47,827 nt of DNA from Deltaproteobacteria bacterium (lineage in GTDB: Bacteria > Desulfobacterota > Desulfarculia > Adiutricales > Adiutricaceae), in contig JAISFS010000242.1 in assembly GCA_031263485.1 (NCBI GenBank), positions 1 to 47,827 of the forward strand. The letters are read 5' to 3'. The notes under the pieces were generated by a model, which searched no databases, had not been told where the DNA came from, and saw only the letters and a program-made list of their open reading frames with translations. Position numbers and translations under genes: made by a program. Shown one piece after another: positions 1 through 8,368 of the stretch; position 1 is the stretch's first letter; each line of letters starts with the position of its first letter.

Positions 1-2
1 AC

Positions 3-344
3 GTGCTCCTCTTCAAGAGCACGGGGATATTCAGCTTCATCAGCAAGGGGTTCGACTACCTGTACGGCAAGTACCGCAAGTACCCGGAACTCATATCGTA
101 CATGAGGGCCAGGGAGATCACAGTGAGATCCGATCTGCCGCTCGTGCTCCAGCTGGACGGGGAGGTCTTCATCGACACGAACATCACCGTGAGGATTGTC
201 CCGGACGCCGTGAAGTTCATATCCGTGGGCGGCGCGAGGTTCCGTCAGCGCGAGCCCCTCGGCCGCGGTCGGAAACCCGCCGTCCCGGAAAAGGATTCCC
301 GATCGCGATTTCAGGACAGGTGCGCCAGGCATCCGGAGCCGTAG
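3..344 (+). CDS. C-terminal part of a diacylglycerol/lipid kinase (YegS/BmrU type), 5' truncated
   Basis: The frame is open to the window edge, so the true start lies upstream and only about 113 C-terminal residues are visible. The segment running from YLYGKYRKYPELISYMRARE to LVLQLDGEVFIDTNITVR, followed by IVPDAVKFIS, matches the beta-sandwich C-terminal domain of the YegS/BmrU/DagK lipid kinase family, in which a DGE motif is followed by a 'lP.al.v' strand. Known family members phosphorylate diacylglycerol or a related lipid with ATP at the cytoplasmic membrane. The last roughly 35 residues after KFIS are arginine-rich and not typical, so the 3' end may be eroded or read on past the ancestral stop. 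The ATP-binding domain is not in the window, so catalysis cannot be judged. Confidence 0.62.
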   Translation: MLLFKSTGIFSFISKGFDYLYGKYRKYPELISYMRAREITVRSDLPLVLQLDGEVFIDTNITVRIVPDAVKFISVGGARFRQREPLGRGRKPAVPEKDSRSRFQDRCARHPEP

Positions 345-791
345 CCTCGCATCGCGGGGTCCCCTGAGGCGAAGGCGATACCCGGCGGCCACGGGGCGGC
401 AACAGGCCCATCCGGCTGGAGGGAACCCGATCGGCTGGGGGGCGCCAGAGCGGCAGGCCTATCGACCGACAGCAGCGCCGAACGCCAGGATGCCCGGACG
501 GGAGATGCGTCGGGACTTACGCCGTTCCAAGCGCCGAAACGTTAATGCATCTCAGTTTATGCCTCGGACTTTTCGGGCAGTCCGATGCGCGGCAGGATTT
601 CAGTCAGGCTCTGCCATGAATTCTATATTTTTAAAACATCGGGATAAGGTTAGCGATAAAGGACGAGAGGTAGCTCCTGACCTCCCTCCAATCTCCAACA
701 AATCAATCATTATCATGATAATAGCGCATTTTAACATAATTAACTCATGAAAATGACTTTAACTATCACATTATCATAGTATTTCCAGAAA
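345..791. other. Intergenic stretch without a credible gene
   Basis: The first part is GC-rich and the last part (about 600-790) becomes AT-rich. It holds one perfect palindrome (separate entry) and no reading frame with a convincing start or composition. The neighbours converge on it (a plus-strand gene on the left, a minus-strand gene on the right), so the AT-rich part is not an obvious promoter for either. Confidence 0.5.
709..722. promoter_or_regulatory. 14-bp perfect palindrome resembling a Fur box half
   Basis: The sequence ATTATCATGATAAT is its own reverse complement and sits in an AT-rich island. It resembles the core of Fur-type iron boxes (GATAATGATAATCATTATC). No gene starts just downstream on either strand, so it may be a leftover operator from a lost gene or a chance palindrome. 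Confidence 0.3.
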
Positions 792-1568
792 TCATCGGTC
801 ATCCCCCTCTCCGGCCAGCATGTCACTGCCCGCCGCTCCGCCTTCCCCGAAGCTCAAGCTCCCGAAGAACGGCAGGCAGACCTCCTCAAGCATCATCGCG
901 TGGGTTTTAACGGGTTCCTCAGAGAGATCCCCGCATTCGAGCCTGACCAGGGCATCTCCGTAGAGCACAAGGCGCATGTCCGCCGCCAGGCTACCCGGGT
1001 GGCCATCGGTGCGGACCGTCGTCGTGAGTCTCATATCGGCCGCCGGGTAGCCCTTGAATAAGAACGTCCGTGTCTCCGCAACCCCCCCGGGGATGGTTTC
1101 GGCGAGGCCTTTCCAAAAGGATTCCAGGCCCACATGATCCCATTCGCCGTTTCGGTCCCTGAGACGCCGGATGTTCCGGTACCCCATACCGGAGGCCAGG
1201 CCCGTAGGGGTTAGGGAGACGGAAAGAAAACTCATCCCCTTGCCTGCGGTGCCAGGTCGTATGAACACCTTGTGAATCCCGGGCCTTTCGTTCGGCACGG
1301 GCTCGAAAGAGTCTGGGCACATGATAGTCACGGCCATCCCGCCAGCGTCAGGTTCAGAGTAGATCGAGTGTTGTGTCCACCCGCCGTCGTCGAAATCGGG
1401 GAGAGCCTGGGAGTCCGGTGCGGCCTGAGATTCCGGAGCGGCCAGGGAGTCCGGAACGGTCAGGCAGACTAGGGCGGCCAGGCAGACTAGGGCGGCCAGG
1501 CAGGCGGAGGTAGCCAGGCGGAAGGAGGCTCGGTGAGTGAGGGGGCAGGCGGCCGATGGACGCGACAT
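792..1568 (-). CDS. Secreted protein of unknown function
   Basis: About 258 residues. I chose the ATG at 1568 because AAAGGA lies 7 nt upstream of it; a longer frame to 1607 lacks such a site. The N-terminus is basic and then strongly hydrophobic (alternating CLAALVCLAALVCL), then a short repeat rich in A, P, D, S and Q, which reads as a signal peptide plus linker. The mature part (from about WTQHSIYSEPDAGGMAVTI) has no motif I recognise. It contains alternating beta-like segments and few cysteines, as in small periplasmic beta-rich domains. The signal-peptide region is encoded by an 18-bp tandem repeat (1411-1536). The gene stands alone on its strand. Function unknown. Confidence 0.6.
   Translation of the reverse strand: MSRPSAACPLTHRASFRLATSACLAALVCLAALVCLTVPDSLAAPESQAAPDSQALPDFDDGGWTQHSIYSEPDAGGMAVTIMCPDSFEPVPNERPGIHKVFIRPGTAGKGMSFLSVSLTPTGLASGMGYRNIRRLRDRNGEWDHVGLESFWKGLAETIPGGVAETRTFLFKGYPAADMRLTTTVRTDGHPGSLAADMRLVLYGDALVRLECGDLSEEPVKTHAMMLEEVCLPFFGSLSFGEGGAAGSDMLAGEGDDR
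1411..1536. repeat. 18-bp tandem repeat, seven units, inside the signal-peptide coding region
   Basis: Successive 18-bp units starting at 1411, 1429, 1447, 1465, 1483, 1501 and 1519 follow a shared pattern such as GAGTCCGGAACGGTCAGG. The units at 1465 and 1483 are identical. The period equals six codons, so the frame survives copy-number change. It encodes the hydrophobic part and the A/P/D linker of the protein at 792-1568. Confidence 0.8.
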
Positions 1569-1974
1569 AAGGTGATCCTTTCTGGATGTTGAGGACGATA
1601 GAAGCACGGAACCGGCAAGATGTCGGCGGAAGCCTGTCCAGGGTCATACGCGCGGGCGGTCACGAAATCCGGAGGAGCCAACGCGCCGGGGTGCGGATGA
1701 AAACCAGCTGAAATTCTCATGCGGCTCGCATGTCTCGGAAGCCAGGGCGAGCGAAAAGTGATCGGCGGACATAAAAGGGGGACGATCACCGGCGCCGTGA
1801 GCGCCGTCCGAAAGCGCTTGCCCGCAACCGCAGCAACGGGCGGCGGGAAAGCGTTACCAATTTGGCGGTAGACGGATGTCTTGCGACCGCGAAACAGCAG
1901 GAGTCAGGGAAACCCTGGAGCCGGGCGGCCATGCAAGTGGTGAGCTGGGGAGTCCTGCGGAAGCCCGGACCCGA

Positions 1975-2095
1975 GGAGCCTGTTGCATAAAGGGTTTTGA
2001 GGAAGGGTACGAGGATGGATGTGGAAGGCAAGAAGCAGTCCGTCCACAACTAATAGCGCCGTGGCAATGCAATTGTGAATTATTCAACAGGCTCC
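1975..2095. mobile_element. 121-bp miniature inverted-repeat element, copy A
   Basis: It starts GGAGCCTGTTGCATAAA and ends TTATTCAACAGGCTCC, which are near-perfect inverted complements (about 16 bp). It is non-coding. A second copy of the same length follows after two bases (TA). Elements of the IS630/Tc1-mariner type duplicate TA on insertion, so TA between the copies fits that type, but no matching transposase is present in the window. Confidence 0.8.
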
Positions 2096-2097
2096 TA

Positions 2098-2218
2098 GGA
2101 GCCTGTTGAATAAAAGGTTTTGAAGAAGGGGGTGGCTCCAGATGCGGCAGGCAGGAGGCAGTCCCTACACAACCGCCAGATTCAAGCCAATGCTGTAACG
2201 ATTTATGCAACAGGCTCC
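2098..2218. mobile_element. 121-bp miniature inverted-repeat element, copy B
   Basis: It starts GGAGCCTGTTGAATAAA and ends ATTTATGCAACAGGCTCC. It has the same length as copy A and aligns without gaps, with about 60-70 % identity by eye and best conservation over the first 30 bases (TTTTGA.GAAGGG). The internal sequence has diverged more than the ends, as expected for non-autonomous elements maintained through their termini. A single matching end occurs at 33306-33322. Confidence 0.8.
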
Positions 2219-2673
2219 AAGTCCCAGAGGCCATTTCCATCCACGCCCATGTGAGCCCTGGCGAGCTTGGCCAGGGTGGGTCAGAGATCGGCGCCATCCT
2301 GTTTCCATGAACCGCCCGCCAGGGTGGGGGACGCGCCGCAGCTGCCTTCCCTCCAGGCTCCGTGCCCACGGCCAACCGCTGGCGGCCACAAGGTCAAAAG
2401 GGACGTCCCCTATGAAAGACGACTCCTATGATGGGCATCTGACATAAAAAAGAAAAAGTCGATGAGGCTACCCGGAGCTGGTTACGCCCATCCCTCTTTA
2501 GCCCCAGGGAAGCTGAGGAGGAGGCAAAACGTACAGTTGCAGGATATTGACTGAGGCACCTCCCTGTTTCGATCACCTATGCTCCATCCAGTCCTTCATC
2601 GCGTCTCCCACGCCACCTGACCATGGTTGTGTCATCAAACCAGCCTATCCGTACCTTCTGTTCCTTCCCCTCC

Positions 2674-2777
2674 GCTCCTTGCCCTCCTGTCCATGCCATC
2701 CGGTCCTTGCCCTCCTGCCCATGCCTCCGCTCCTTGCCCTCCTACCCATGCCTCCGCTCCTTGCCCTCTGTCCATTT
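2674..2777. repeat. Pyrimidine-rich 27-28-bp tandem repeat, four units
   Basis: Units begin at 2674, 2702, 2729 and 2756 with G(C/G)TCCTTGCCCTCCT followed by CCATGCC. The first unit has one extra base, the others are 27 bp. One strand is almost free of purine runs. It is non-coding as far as can be seen. Confidence 0.8.
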
Positions 2778-2840
2778 TCTCAGCCGCCGCCTTAGTCGGG
2801 CGGATCGGAGCAATCCACGTTCAGTTGATCCGGAAGGCCT

Positions 2841-2860
2841 GTAAGTGTACGATTGTACAA
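2841..2860 (+). repeat. Probable left end of the adjacent insertion sequence
   Basis: GTAAGTGTACGATTGTACAA, with internal inverted symmetry TGTAC/GTACA, lies just upstream of the transposase-like gene. A similar GTAAGTGTAC starts the small inverted-repeat element near 16324. No inverse copy is found downstream of the gene (4908-4964), so the right end of the element appears lost. Confidence 0.4.
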
Positions 2861-2879
2861 TCTAACCCAGGAGGGGCCC

Positions 2880-4907
2880 ATGGCCTTCATTTTCACAAGG
2901 GTGCTCAGGAACCGGAAATCCGTCAGCGTTTACGGCTCCAAGACCTGGAGGGAACCCGGCGGCACCACCAAGGCGAAGCAGACCTACCTCGGAAAAATCC
3001 AGACCCCCTCGGGCGCAGTCGTCCTGAACCGCAGGCACGGCGACTGGCTCGCGGAACACGGCCTGGGGCTCGCGGAGCTGGAGGCGGCGCTCCGGAAGGC
3101 GGCGGACAGGCACGGCCTGACGCTCATCCTCCCCGAATCATGGCTTCTTCCGACCGCTGCGGACGCCTCCGGCGGTGCCCCTGTCCCCGAAGGGTCGGAC
3201 ATGGCGGGCCCGCCTCCAGAAGCAGACCTGTCCCGGGACCAGACCCAGGACCGAAGCCCTGAGCATGGCCATGCCCGGGATCTTTGCCAGTCCCCTGACC
3301 TGAACCGGTTTCAGGGACAGGATCATGGCATCCCGGATCCGAACCTCGGCCCGGCGCAAGCGTCCTTCCGTGTCGGCGTTGAAGATCCGCCCCGTCCGGA
3401 CGGATGCCGCCCCGAAGCCCCCGCCGCTCCATCCGAAGGCCTCAGGACCGCTGCCATGGAAGGCAACGGCGGGACGCCCGCACATGAAGCGGCCCCTCCC
3501 CCGGTCCAGCAGGAAACGGCGGGACCGCACGGGAGCCCCGTAGCCGCCCCGGACGCCCCTGCCCCCTACAGTCTTCCCCCGGCCTTCGCTTTCGAGAGCA
3601 GGGCCTGCGGGCACGTCCACCTCCTCAATCACCTGAGCGTCGAGACGGGCCTGGCAGAGGCCCTTTCCAGGGCCTTCCCGGAAAGCTGGGAGCGGCTCGT
3701 CCCGCTGGCCTTCTTCGCGGCATTGGAGGGCGGTCCCCTGGAGGGCTTCGCGGCGTTCTCCAAAAGATGCATGTTCCCCGCCGCAAGAGTGCGTCCCGAT
3801 ACTCCCGACGAGTCATCGGATCTCCTGGGCATGATCCGACGGGATGAGGTTGCGGGGTTTCTGGCTGTCTGGCGTGAAATGCTCGGCGAAACGGAGTTCG
3901 AGGCCCACGTCTGCCCGGCCGCCGACGACGGGGCCATCGACAGTCCGGAACTTATGCGGATAAGGCTTTGCGTGGCCTTCGGGGCCCGCTCAGGCCTCCC
4001 CGCAGGGGTTTCCGTCCTGCACGGGGATCCCGACTCGGCATCGGCATCGGTCGCCGCGGCCAGAAGGGCCACCGGCGGCTCGCCCGGAACCATCGTCGTC
4101 TCCGGGGAAGGTCAGTACTCAAGAGAGAACCTCGACTGGTTCGCGGGCCGGGCCCCGGAGATCGGCTTCCGGATGCGGCTGCCCGAGACGGACTCGGCTT
4201 TCGCGGGAGTCATCATGGAGATTCTCACGGGCTCCCCGGACGACCAGAGCATCCTGGCCTCCCCGGATGGCCCCATCATAGGCTTCTCGAAACGGGTCGA
4301 GATAGAGGGTCGGGAGCTCTTCGCCCGCGCGTTCCTGGACCGCTTCGCCAAGATACGGGCGGAGGACGCCGTGCTCTTCAACGCGCTGGACATGCTGGAT
4401 ATCGCCACCGCCGAGCCCGAACTCCACGCGGACGACCGCCTCTTCGGGGAGGCCCTGAATTTCACCGCCTCCGGCGAGGGCCGGGGCTATGCCGTGGAGA
4501 TGCGCCCCGACCTTGTCCAGGAGCTCACCTTCGGAAGCGGCTGGAGCGTGGATCTCCTGAGCCGCGATATTGGCCTGGCGGAGACGATCCGCCGCCGCGG
4601 CAAAGCCAGCCTCGCCGAGCGGGCCTTCGCCCGTGCAGGCTCCGGCTCCCGCAACGGGGGCGGCGGGGGCGTATGGGGGGGGATCCTGGTGGCCTTCGCG
4701 GCGCTGGCGCTGCTCTCCCGCGTCCACGACCTGATGGACGAGGCGGGGCTGTTCGAGAGGTATTCCGTGAAAGAGCTCCTGGACGAGCTGGGAACGCTCC
4801 GTGCCCTCTGTACATCGGACGGGCCGCTGTGGGCTCCTGCCGACCCCGACACGCTCGCGCTTTTCACGGCCTTAGGATGCCAACCGCCGCGAAATCCGGC
4901 CACATAG
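2880..4907 (+). CDS. IS1634/IS4-type transposase-derived protein, catalytic residues apparently lost
   Basis: 675 residues. The start is the ATG at 2880, preceded by AGGAGG. Residues about 1-85 (AFIFTRVLRNRKSVSVYGSK, then KAKQTYLGKI) are the N-terminal domain typical of IS1634-like DDE transposases. The end (ALALLSRVHD, YSVKELLDELG, FTALGCQPP) matches their C-terminus. Residues about 110-240 are a Pro/Asp/His-rich disordered insertion. Where such enzymes usually read 'DrGFyS.eNl', this one has VVSGEGQYSRENLDWF (near 406). The first Asp motif is replaced by AADDGAIDS (near 345), and the region of the catalytic Glu is a glycine run (near 590-600). The frame is nevertheless intact over 2 kb. Either it decayed recently by point changes or it is kept for a DNA-binding role. 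A 104-bp miniature element lies 57 bp downstream. Confidence 0.72.
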   Translation: MAFIFTRVLRNRKSVSVYGSKTWREPGGTTKAKQTYLGKIQTPSGAVVLNRRHGDWLAEHGLGLAELEAALRKAADRHGLTLILPESWLLPTAADASGGAPVPEGSDMAGPPPEADLSRDQTQDRSPEHGHARDLCQSPDLNRFQGQDHGIPDPNLGPAQASFRVGVEDPPRPDGCRPEAPAAPSEGLRTAAMEGNGGTPAHEAAPPPVQQETAGPHGSPVAAPDAPAPYSLPPAFAFESRACGHVHLLNHLSVETGLAEALSRAFPESWERLVPLAFFAALEGGPLEGFAAFSKRCMFPAARVRPDTPDESSDLLGMIRRDEVAGFLAVWREMLGETEFEAHVCPAADDGAIDSPELMRIRLCVAFGARSGLPAGVSVLHGDPDSASASVAAARRATGGSPGTIVVSGEGQYSRENLDWFAGRAPEIGFRMRLPETDSAFAGVIMEILTGSPDDQSILASPDGPIIGFSKRVEIEGRELFARAFLDRFAKIRAEDAVLFNALDMLDIATAEPELHADDRLFGEALNFTASGEGRGYAVEMRPDLVQELTFGSGWSVDLLSRDIGLAETIRRRGKASLAERAFARAGSGSRNGGGGGVWGGILVAFAALALLSRVHDLMDEAGLFERYSVKELLDELGTLRALCTSDGPLWAPADPDTLALFTALGCQPPRNPAT

Positions 4908-4964
4908 GCGGGGTTCGCCTTTGCCATTCCAAAAACTGGATGATATATTTACAAATATTGGATA

Positions 4965-5068
4965 TCAATGTCAACAACTTAAGAGGATCGGCGTCTGGAA
5001 AGCAACTGATATCATTGCTGAAAATATCTGAGAAACAGTCGATTTCTGCCTTAAGCTGTTGACATTGA
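4965..5068. mobile_element. 104-bp miniature inverted-repeat element, copy 1
   Basis: It runs from TCAATGTCAACAACTTAAG to CTTAAGCTGTTGACATTGA, terminal inverted repeats of 19 bp with one mismatch. It is flanked by the direct repeat ATTGGATA (4957-4964 and 5069-5076), which reads as a target duplication. There is no coding content. Conserved internal words shared with the other copies are GTCTGG and GATATCATT. The ends carry an outward-facing TTGACA, a -35-like hexamer. Related copies lie at 43244-43346 and at the right edge (47767), and single ends occur near 16992 and 19655. Confidence 0.85.
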
Positions 5069-5198
5069 ATTGGATATTACACATGTCGGCGGTCCGGACG
5101 GGCAGATCCGTCCGACCCTTACTGCACTTTTTGCGCCCGGCGCTTGGCCGTCCCACGGGAATCCGGACTTTCTGAAGAATCGCTCGTCGAGAGATGTG

Positions 5199-6086
5199 AT
5201 GTCAAGCTCCCTAAACGATTTCACGCCTCTCGAAGACGTCGGCGGTTACCTCGATATTCTCGCCAGGCTGGACATCGGATTCGAGATCGAGTGGAATCCC
5301 GAGCATGTGGTAAACAGCACCTGGCACGAAAACATCCCGCTCGCGTTCTGGATGGCCAAGATTCTCAGGCCTTCCGTTTTCGTCGAGCTCGGCACCGAAA
5401 ACGGGGCATCGTATATGCCCTTTTGCCAGGTCATCAAACGTTTTGGCGCCCCCACGAAATGCCACGCGATAGATCTCTGGAAGCCGCTCAACAAAGGCGA
5501 CAATTCCCACCAATACAAGTTTGACCTGGTTAACGGCCATAGCGAATTGCATTATCAGGGTTTCTCGACGATTCATAGGGCATCGTTCGATGATTGCGTC
5601 GACATGTTCGATGCCGGGGAGATCGAGCTCCTCCACATCGACGGGCGTCACTCCTACGAGGAGACCAGGCACAACTTCGATGCCTGGGCCGACAAACTGT
5701 CCCGTGAAAAGGGAATCGTCATCGTTCACGACATCAACGTCGTCTGGGAGTCCGAGAATTTCGGAGTGTACCGCTTCTGGGACGGGATGCGCGGGAAGTA
5801 CCCATCGTTTACTTTCGCCGTCGGGGCCGGGCTCGGCGTTCTCGGCGTCGGAAACGGGCTTCCCGGGCAATTGCAGTACCTGTTGTCTTCGGATAATGAA
5901 ACGAAACTCAAAATCCAGACCATATTCGGGAACCGCGGCTTGAATGTCAGGCGGTTCGCGGAAATCATGTTACAAGGAAAATCGTTATCGTGGAAAATGA
6001 CGCAAAAATGGAAGCCTCTGGCGAAAAAACCGCGGATTTTCAGGATGAATTCGTTCCTGCGTAAGATTTTCAGGGGATATCGCTGA
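5199..6086 (+). CDS. Class I SAM-dependent methyltransferase (Methyltransf_24-like)
   Basis: About 295 residues from the ATG at 5199 (MSSSLNDFTP), with a weak purine-rich site GAGAG before it. The frame is open back to 5070, but that extension begins directly at the edge of the miniature element and looks non-coding. Motif I is VELGTENGASY (about 62-72), the acidic strand-2 motif is AIDLW, and LLHIDGRHSYEETRHNFDAW (about 144-163) is the signature seen in methyltransferases associated with surface polysaccharides and rhamnosyl modification. A basic C-terminal tail ends FRGYR. The substrate cannot be told. A convergent glycosyltransferase follows, so cell-surface glycan modification is the likely setting. 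Insertion of the miniature element just upstream may have altered its promoter. Confidence 0.75.
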   Translation: MSSSLNDFTPLEDVGGYLDILARLDIGFEIEWNPEHVVNSTWHENIPLAFWMAKILRPSVFVELGTENGASYMPFCQVIKRFGAPTKCHAIDLWKPLNKGDNSHQYKFDLVNGHSELHYQGFSTIHRASFDDCVDMFDAGEIELLHIDGRHSYEETRHNFDAWADKLSREKGIVIVHDINVVWESENFGVYRFWDGMRGKYPSFTFAVGAGLGVLGVGNGLPGQLQYLLSSDNETKLKIQTIFGNRGLNVRRFAEIMLQGKSLSWKMTQKWKPLAKKPRIFRMNSFLRKIFRGYR

Positions 6087-6330
6087 TTACGACACGGGCA
6101 TGCTCCACCGTCGGCGCCGTAATGGGCACGGGCACGATCTTTCCTGGGGCTGACGTAACGCGATGGCGAGCCCGGCGCCATGCAGGCGCCTGTCCGGAGG
6201 ACTGCGGCAGTGAGACCCGAGGCAGCTTTTCGCGCTATATGCCCCTAAAAACCTCACGGCATTCCCGGACCGGTGTCATGGCTCACGGCATCCCCGGCCC
6301 CGCATCGATGTTCCGGTCGGTAAGGGCCGC

Positions 6331-7920
6331 TCAGAATATGCTTTTCGATTCGAGGCCTCGGAAGTAGAACTGCAGGAGAGGGTTCCTGCCGAGGGCCTTC
6401 AAGTCCGGTCGGCTCGCGAAGAAATTCCTCACGTCGAACCACGCGTTGGGGTTCCTCCCCTCGCGCCACCCCTTTTCGACGAAATACTGCAGGGCGGGCG
6501 ACCCTGACCCGGCGAGATCGGGATTGGAACGCCTGAAATAACCCTCGTCGAACCACCCGGACATGTCCAGGACGTGCTTTTCCATCCGCATGTCCAGCCG
6601 TCCGTTGCCGATGACCGAAGCCAGCGAGAGGGCGAGTTCGGCGAGTTGCGGGAAAAGCTTGCGGAACGCCCCGGAAACCCGGGAATCCCGGCGCGGCTCG
6701 GGCGAGACGTCCAGCAGACGCCCGACAAGCGAGGCCCGGTCACCGCCCAGCTCCACGCCGCCAGGACCGGCGCCGCCGCCGATTTCGCCTCCCCCGGTTG
6801 CCCATCCGCTCAAGATCTCGCGGAACGGCGCCGCGAACCTCGCGAAATGGTCCGGCCTCCCGAACCGGACCGCGGCAAGGTACAGGAGCAGGAGCTGGAA
6901 AAAGACGTAGTGCTCGTTCCCTTCGAAGCCGAAGGGGGGCAGGCGCCTGTGGTACTCGTCCGTCATCGCGCGGAAGCCCCGGATGAAATCCGGGTCGGGA
7001 AACCCCTTAAGGTACTCGAGCCTGAAGTTGAGGAAATAGAACCTGAGCGCAGCGGAAGCCGCGATGCCGACATCGCCTGAAAGGCCGGAGGAAAGGACGA
7101 AGTCGCTTATCCGTTCGCAGGCGAGATGCGGTTCCCCCGGCGGTGTCCGAACCCCGTCCGCACGAGACCGAGCCGGCGGCCGATCCAGTAATCCCCGGAA
7201 CCCTCTGGAGCCGTGCGGCCCGCGTCGGTACAGACAGTCGTTGTAGCATGCCACCTTCCCGGCCAAGGCGAGCTCCTTGAAGGCCATGACGGGATCGCTT
7301 CCGAACTCTCCGGTGAACTTCAGCCCGTTGTCCGCGTAAAAGGACTTCCTCACGATCTTCGACCACGCCGCGCACGGGAGGTTAAGCCTGCCCCCGAACA
7401 AGTTGTAAAAGTTCCCGAAGGCCTCCTTGCCGCCCATGAGCTCGTATCGGTACGGGCCTGCGGACCTGAAGACGCCCTCGCGCCTCTCCCCCCATGCCCC
7501 ACGCGTGACCGTGCCGCAGAACGCCATATCGGCGCCGTCCCGCTCCGCGACGCGTCTCATCGTCTCGACATACCCGTCGGCGAATCCGTCCGAAGTGTCC
7601 GCGAACATGACATATTCGCCTGAAGCCGCCTGAACCCCAGCGTTCATGGCGGACCCGGGCCCTCCGCTATCAATATAGATGATGCGGGTCGCCCGTTTTC
7701 GGCCGTGCGCCGCGCCGTTCGGCACCCCGCCCCCCCCTGACGCCTTTGATGCCTCTAAAGCACCTAACGTCTCGACCGTTCCGATCGAAGAGCGATCCCC
7801 CACCAGCACCAGCTCGATATCCAGGCATGTCTGCCTCTCTAGGCTGTCCGCCAGGCGGCGCAGTCGCTGCGCCGAGTCGCTTGCCGCCACTACGACCGAT
7901 ACGCGGCTTTTGGTTGCCAT
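6331..7920 (-). CDS. Family 2 (GT-A) glycosyltransferase with C-terminal accessory domain
   Basis: 529 residues from the ATG at 7920 (GAGG about 6 nt upstream). The N-terminal strand RVSVVVAASDSAQRLRRLAD is the GT2 nucleotide-sugar fold. GSAMNAGVQAASGEYVMFAD followed by TSDGF (about 90-113) carries the DxD-like metal site. An acceptor-side region follows (AAWSKIVRKSFYADNGLKFT, EFGSDPVMAFKELALAGK). Residues about 440-525 contain FDEGYFRRSNPDLAGSG and WREGRNPNAWFD, a repeat found behind many bacterial glycosyltransferases, often in polysaccharide clusters. A Gly-rich linker is near 385-400. Enzymes of this kind transfer a sugar from an NDP-sugar in the cytoplasm. The partner methyltransferase converges from the left. 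No export genes are present. Confidence 0.85.
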   Translation of the reverse strand: MATKSRVSVVVAASDSAQRLRRLADSLERQTCLDIELVLVGDRSSIGTVETLGALEASKASGGGGVPNGAAHGRKRATRIIYIDSGGPGSAMNAGVQAASGEYVMFADTSDGFADGYVETMRRVAERDGADMAFCGTVTRGAWGERREGVFRSAGPYRYELMGGKEAFGNFYNLFGGRLNLPCAAWSKIVRKSFYADNGLKFTGEFGSDPVMAFKELALAGKVACYNDCLYRRGPHGSRGFRGLLDRPPARSRADGVRTPPGEPHLACERISDFVLSSGLSGDVGIAASAALRFYFLNFRLEYLKGFPDPDFIRGFRAMTDEYHRRLPPFGFEGNEHYVFFQLLLLYLAAVRFGRPDHFARFAAPFREILSGWATGGGEIGGGAGPGGVELGGDRASLVGRLLDVSPEPRRDSRVSGAFRKLFPQLAELALSLASVIGNGRLDMRMEKHVLDMSGWFDEGYFRRSNPDLAGSGSPALQYFVEKGWREGRNPNAWFDVRNFFASRPDLKALGRNPLLQFYFRGLESKSIF

Positions 7921-8368
7921 GACGCCTCACGCTATGGAGGCCTGGCGTCCGACCGGTGGCAGGACGCGGGCTCCAGGGGGGTTGGTCAACGGCTGAAGGG
8001 TTTCGGCGGAAAATTGCGGGCACGAAGCCCCGTCGCCTCATAGCGAGACGGCGCGAAACTGGGTGGTTCAGACGCGGCGCGGAGGGTGAGCGTATCGAAG
8101 ACGCCCGGATTGCAGGAGGCCGCCTGGCGCCGTCTTGCCGGGCCGTCTGACCGACGGCGATGCGCCCCCTGGTATCGGTCAGTTCCGGATCCGCAAGAAG
8201 AGTACAACGAACAACCGACTGCAAAGTGTTTCCGGCGGCATGCGGAAACCAGCCGCCCCGCCCGAAAACTTCCGGATCCCCCGACCGGAACGTCCGGACG
8301 GTACCAGGTCACGAAGGGACGGTAACGGATCCCGGAGGGGCGGTACCGGATCCCGGAGGGACACTCCC
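7921..8368. other. Intergenic stretch with a 21-bp tandem repeat
   Basis: No supported gene. From about 8311 to 8373 three units of 21 bp occur, of the type CCGGAGGGGCGGTACCGGAT, directly behind the crcB stop codon. The rest is GC-rich without a pattern I can name. Confidence 0.5.

Larger units (their letters stand above)
1569..2840. other. Gene-poor stretch holding two miniature elements and a tandem repeat
   Basis: No reading frame here has a convincing start, composition or family match. The stretch contains the paired 121-bp elements (1975-2218) and the 27-bp tandem array (2674-2777). The remaining sequence shows only short, unrelated frames. Confidence 0.5.
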
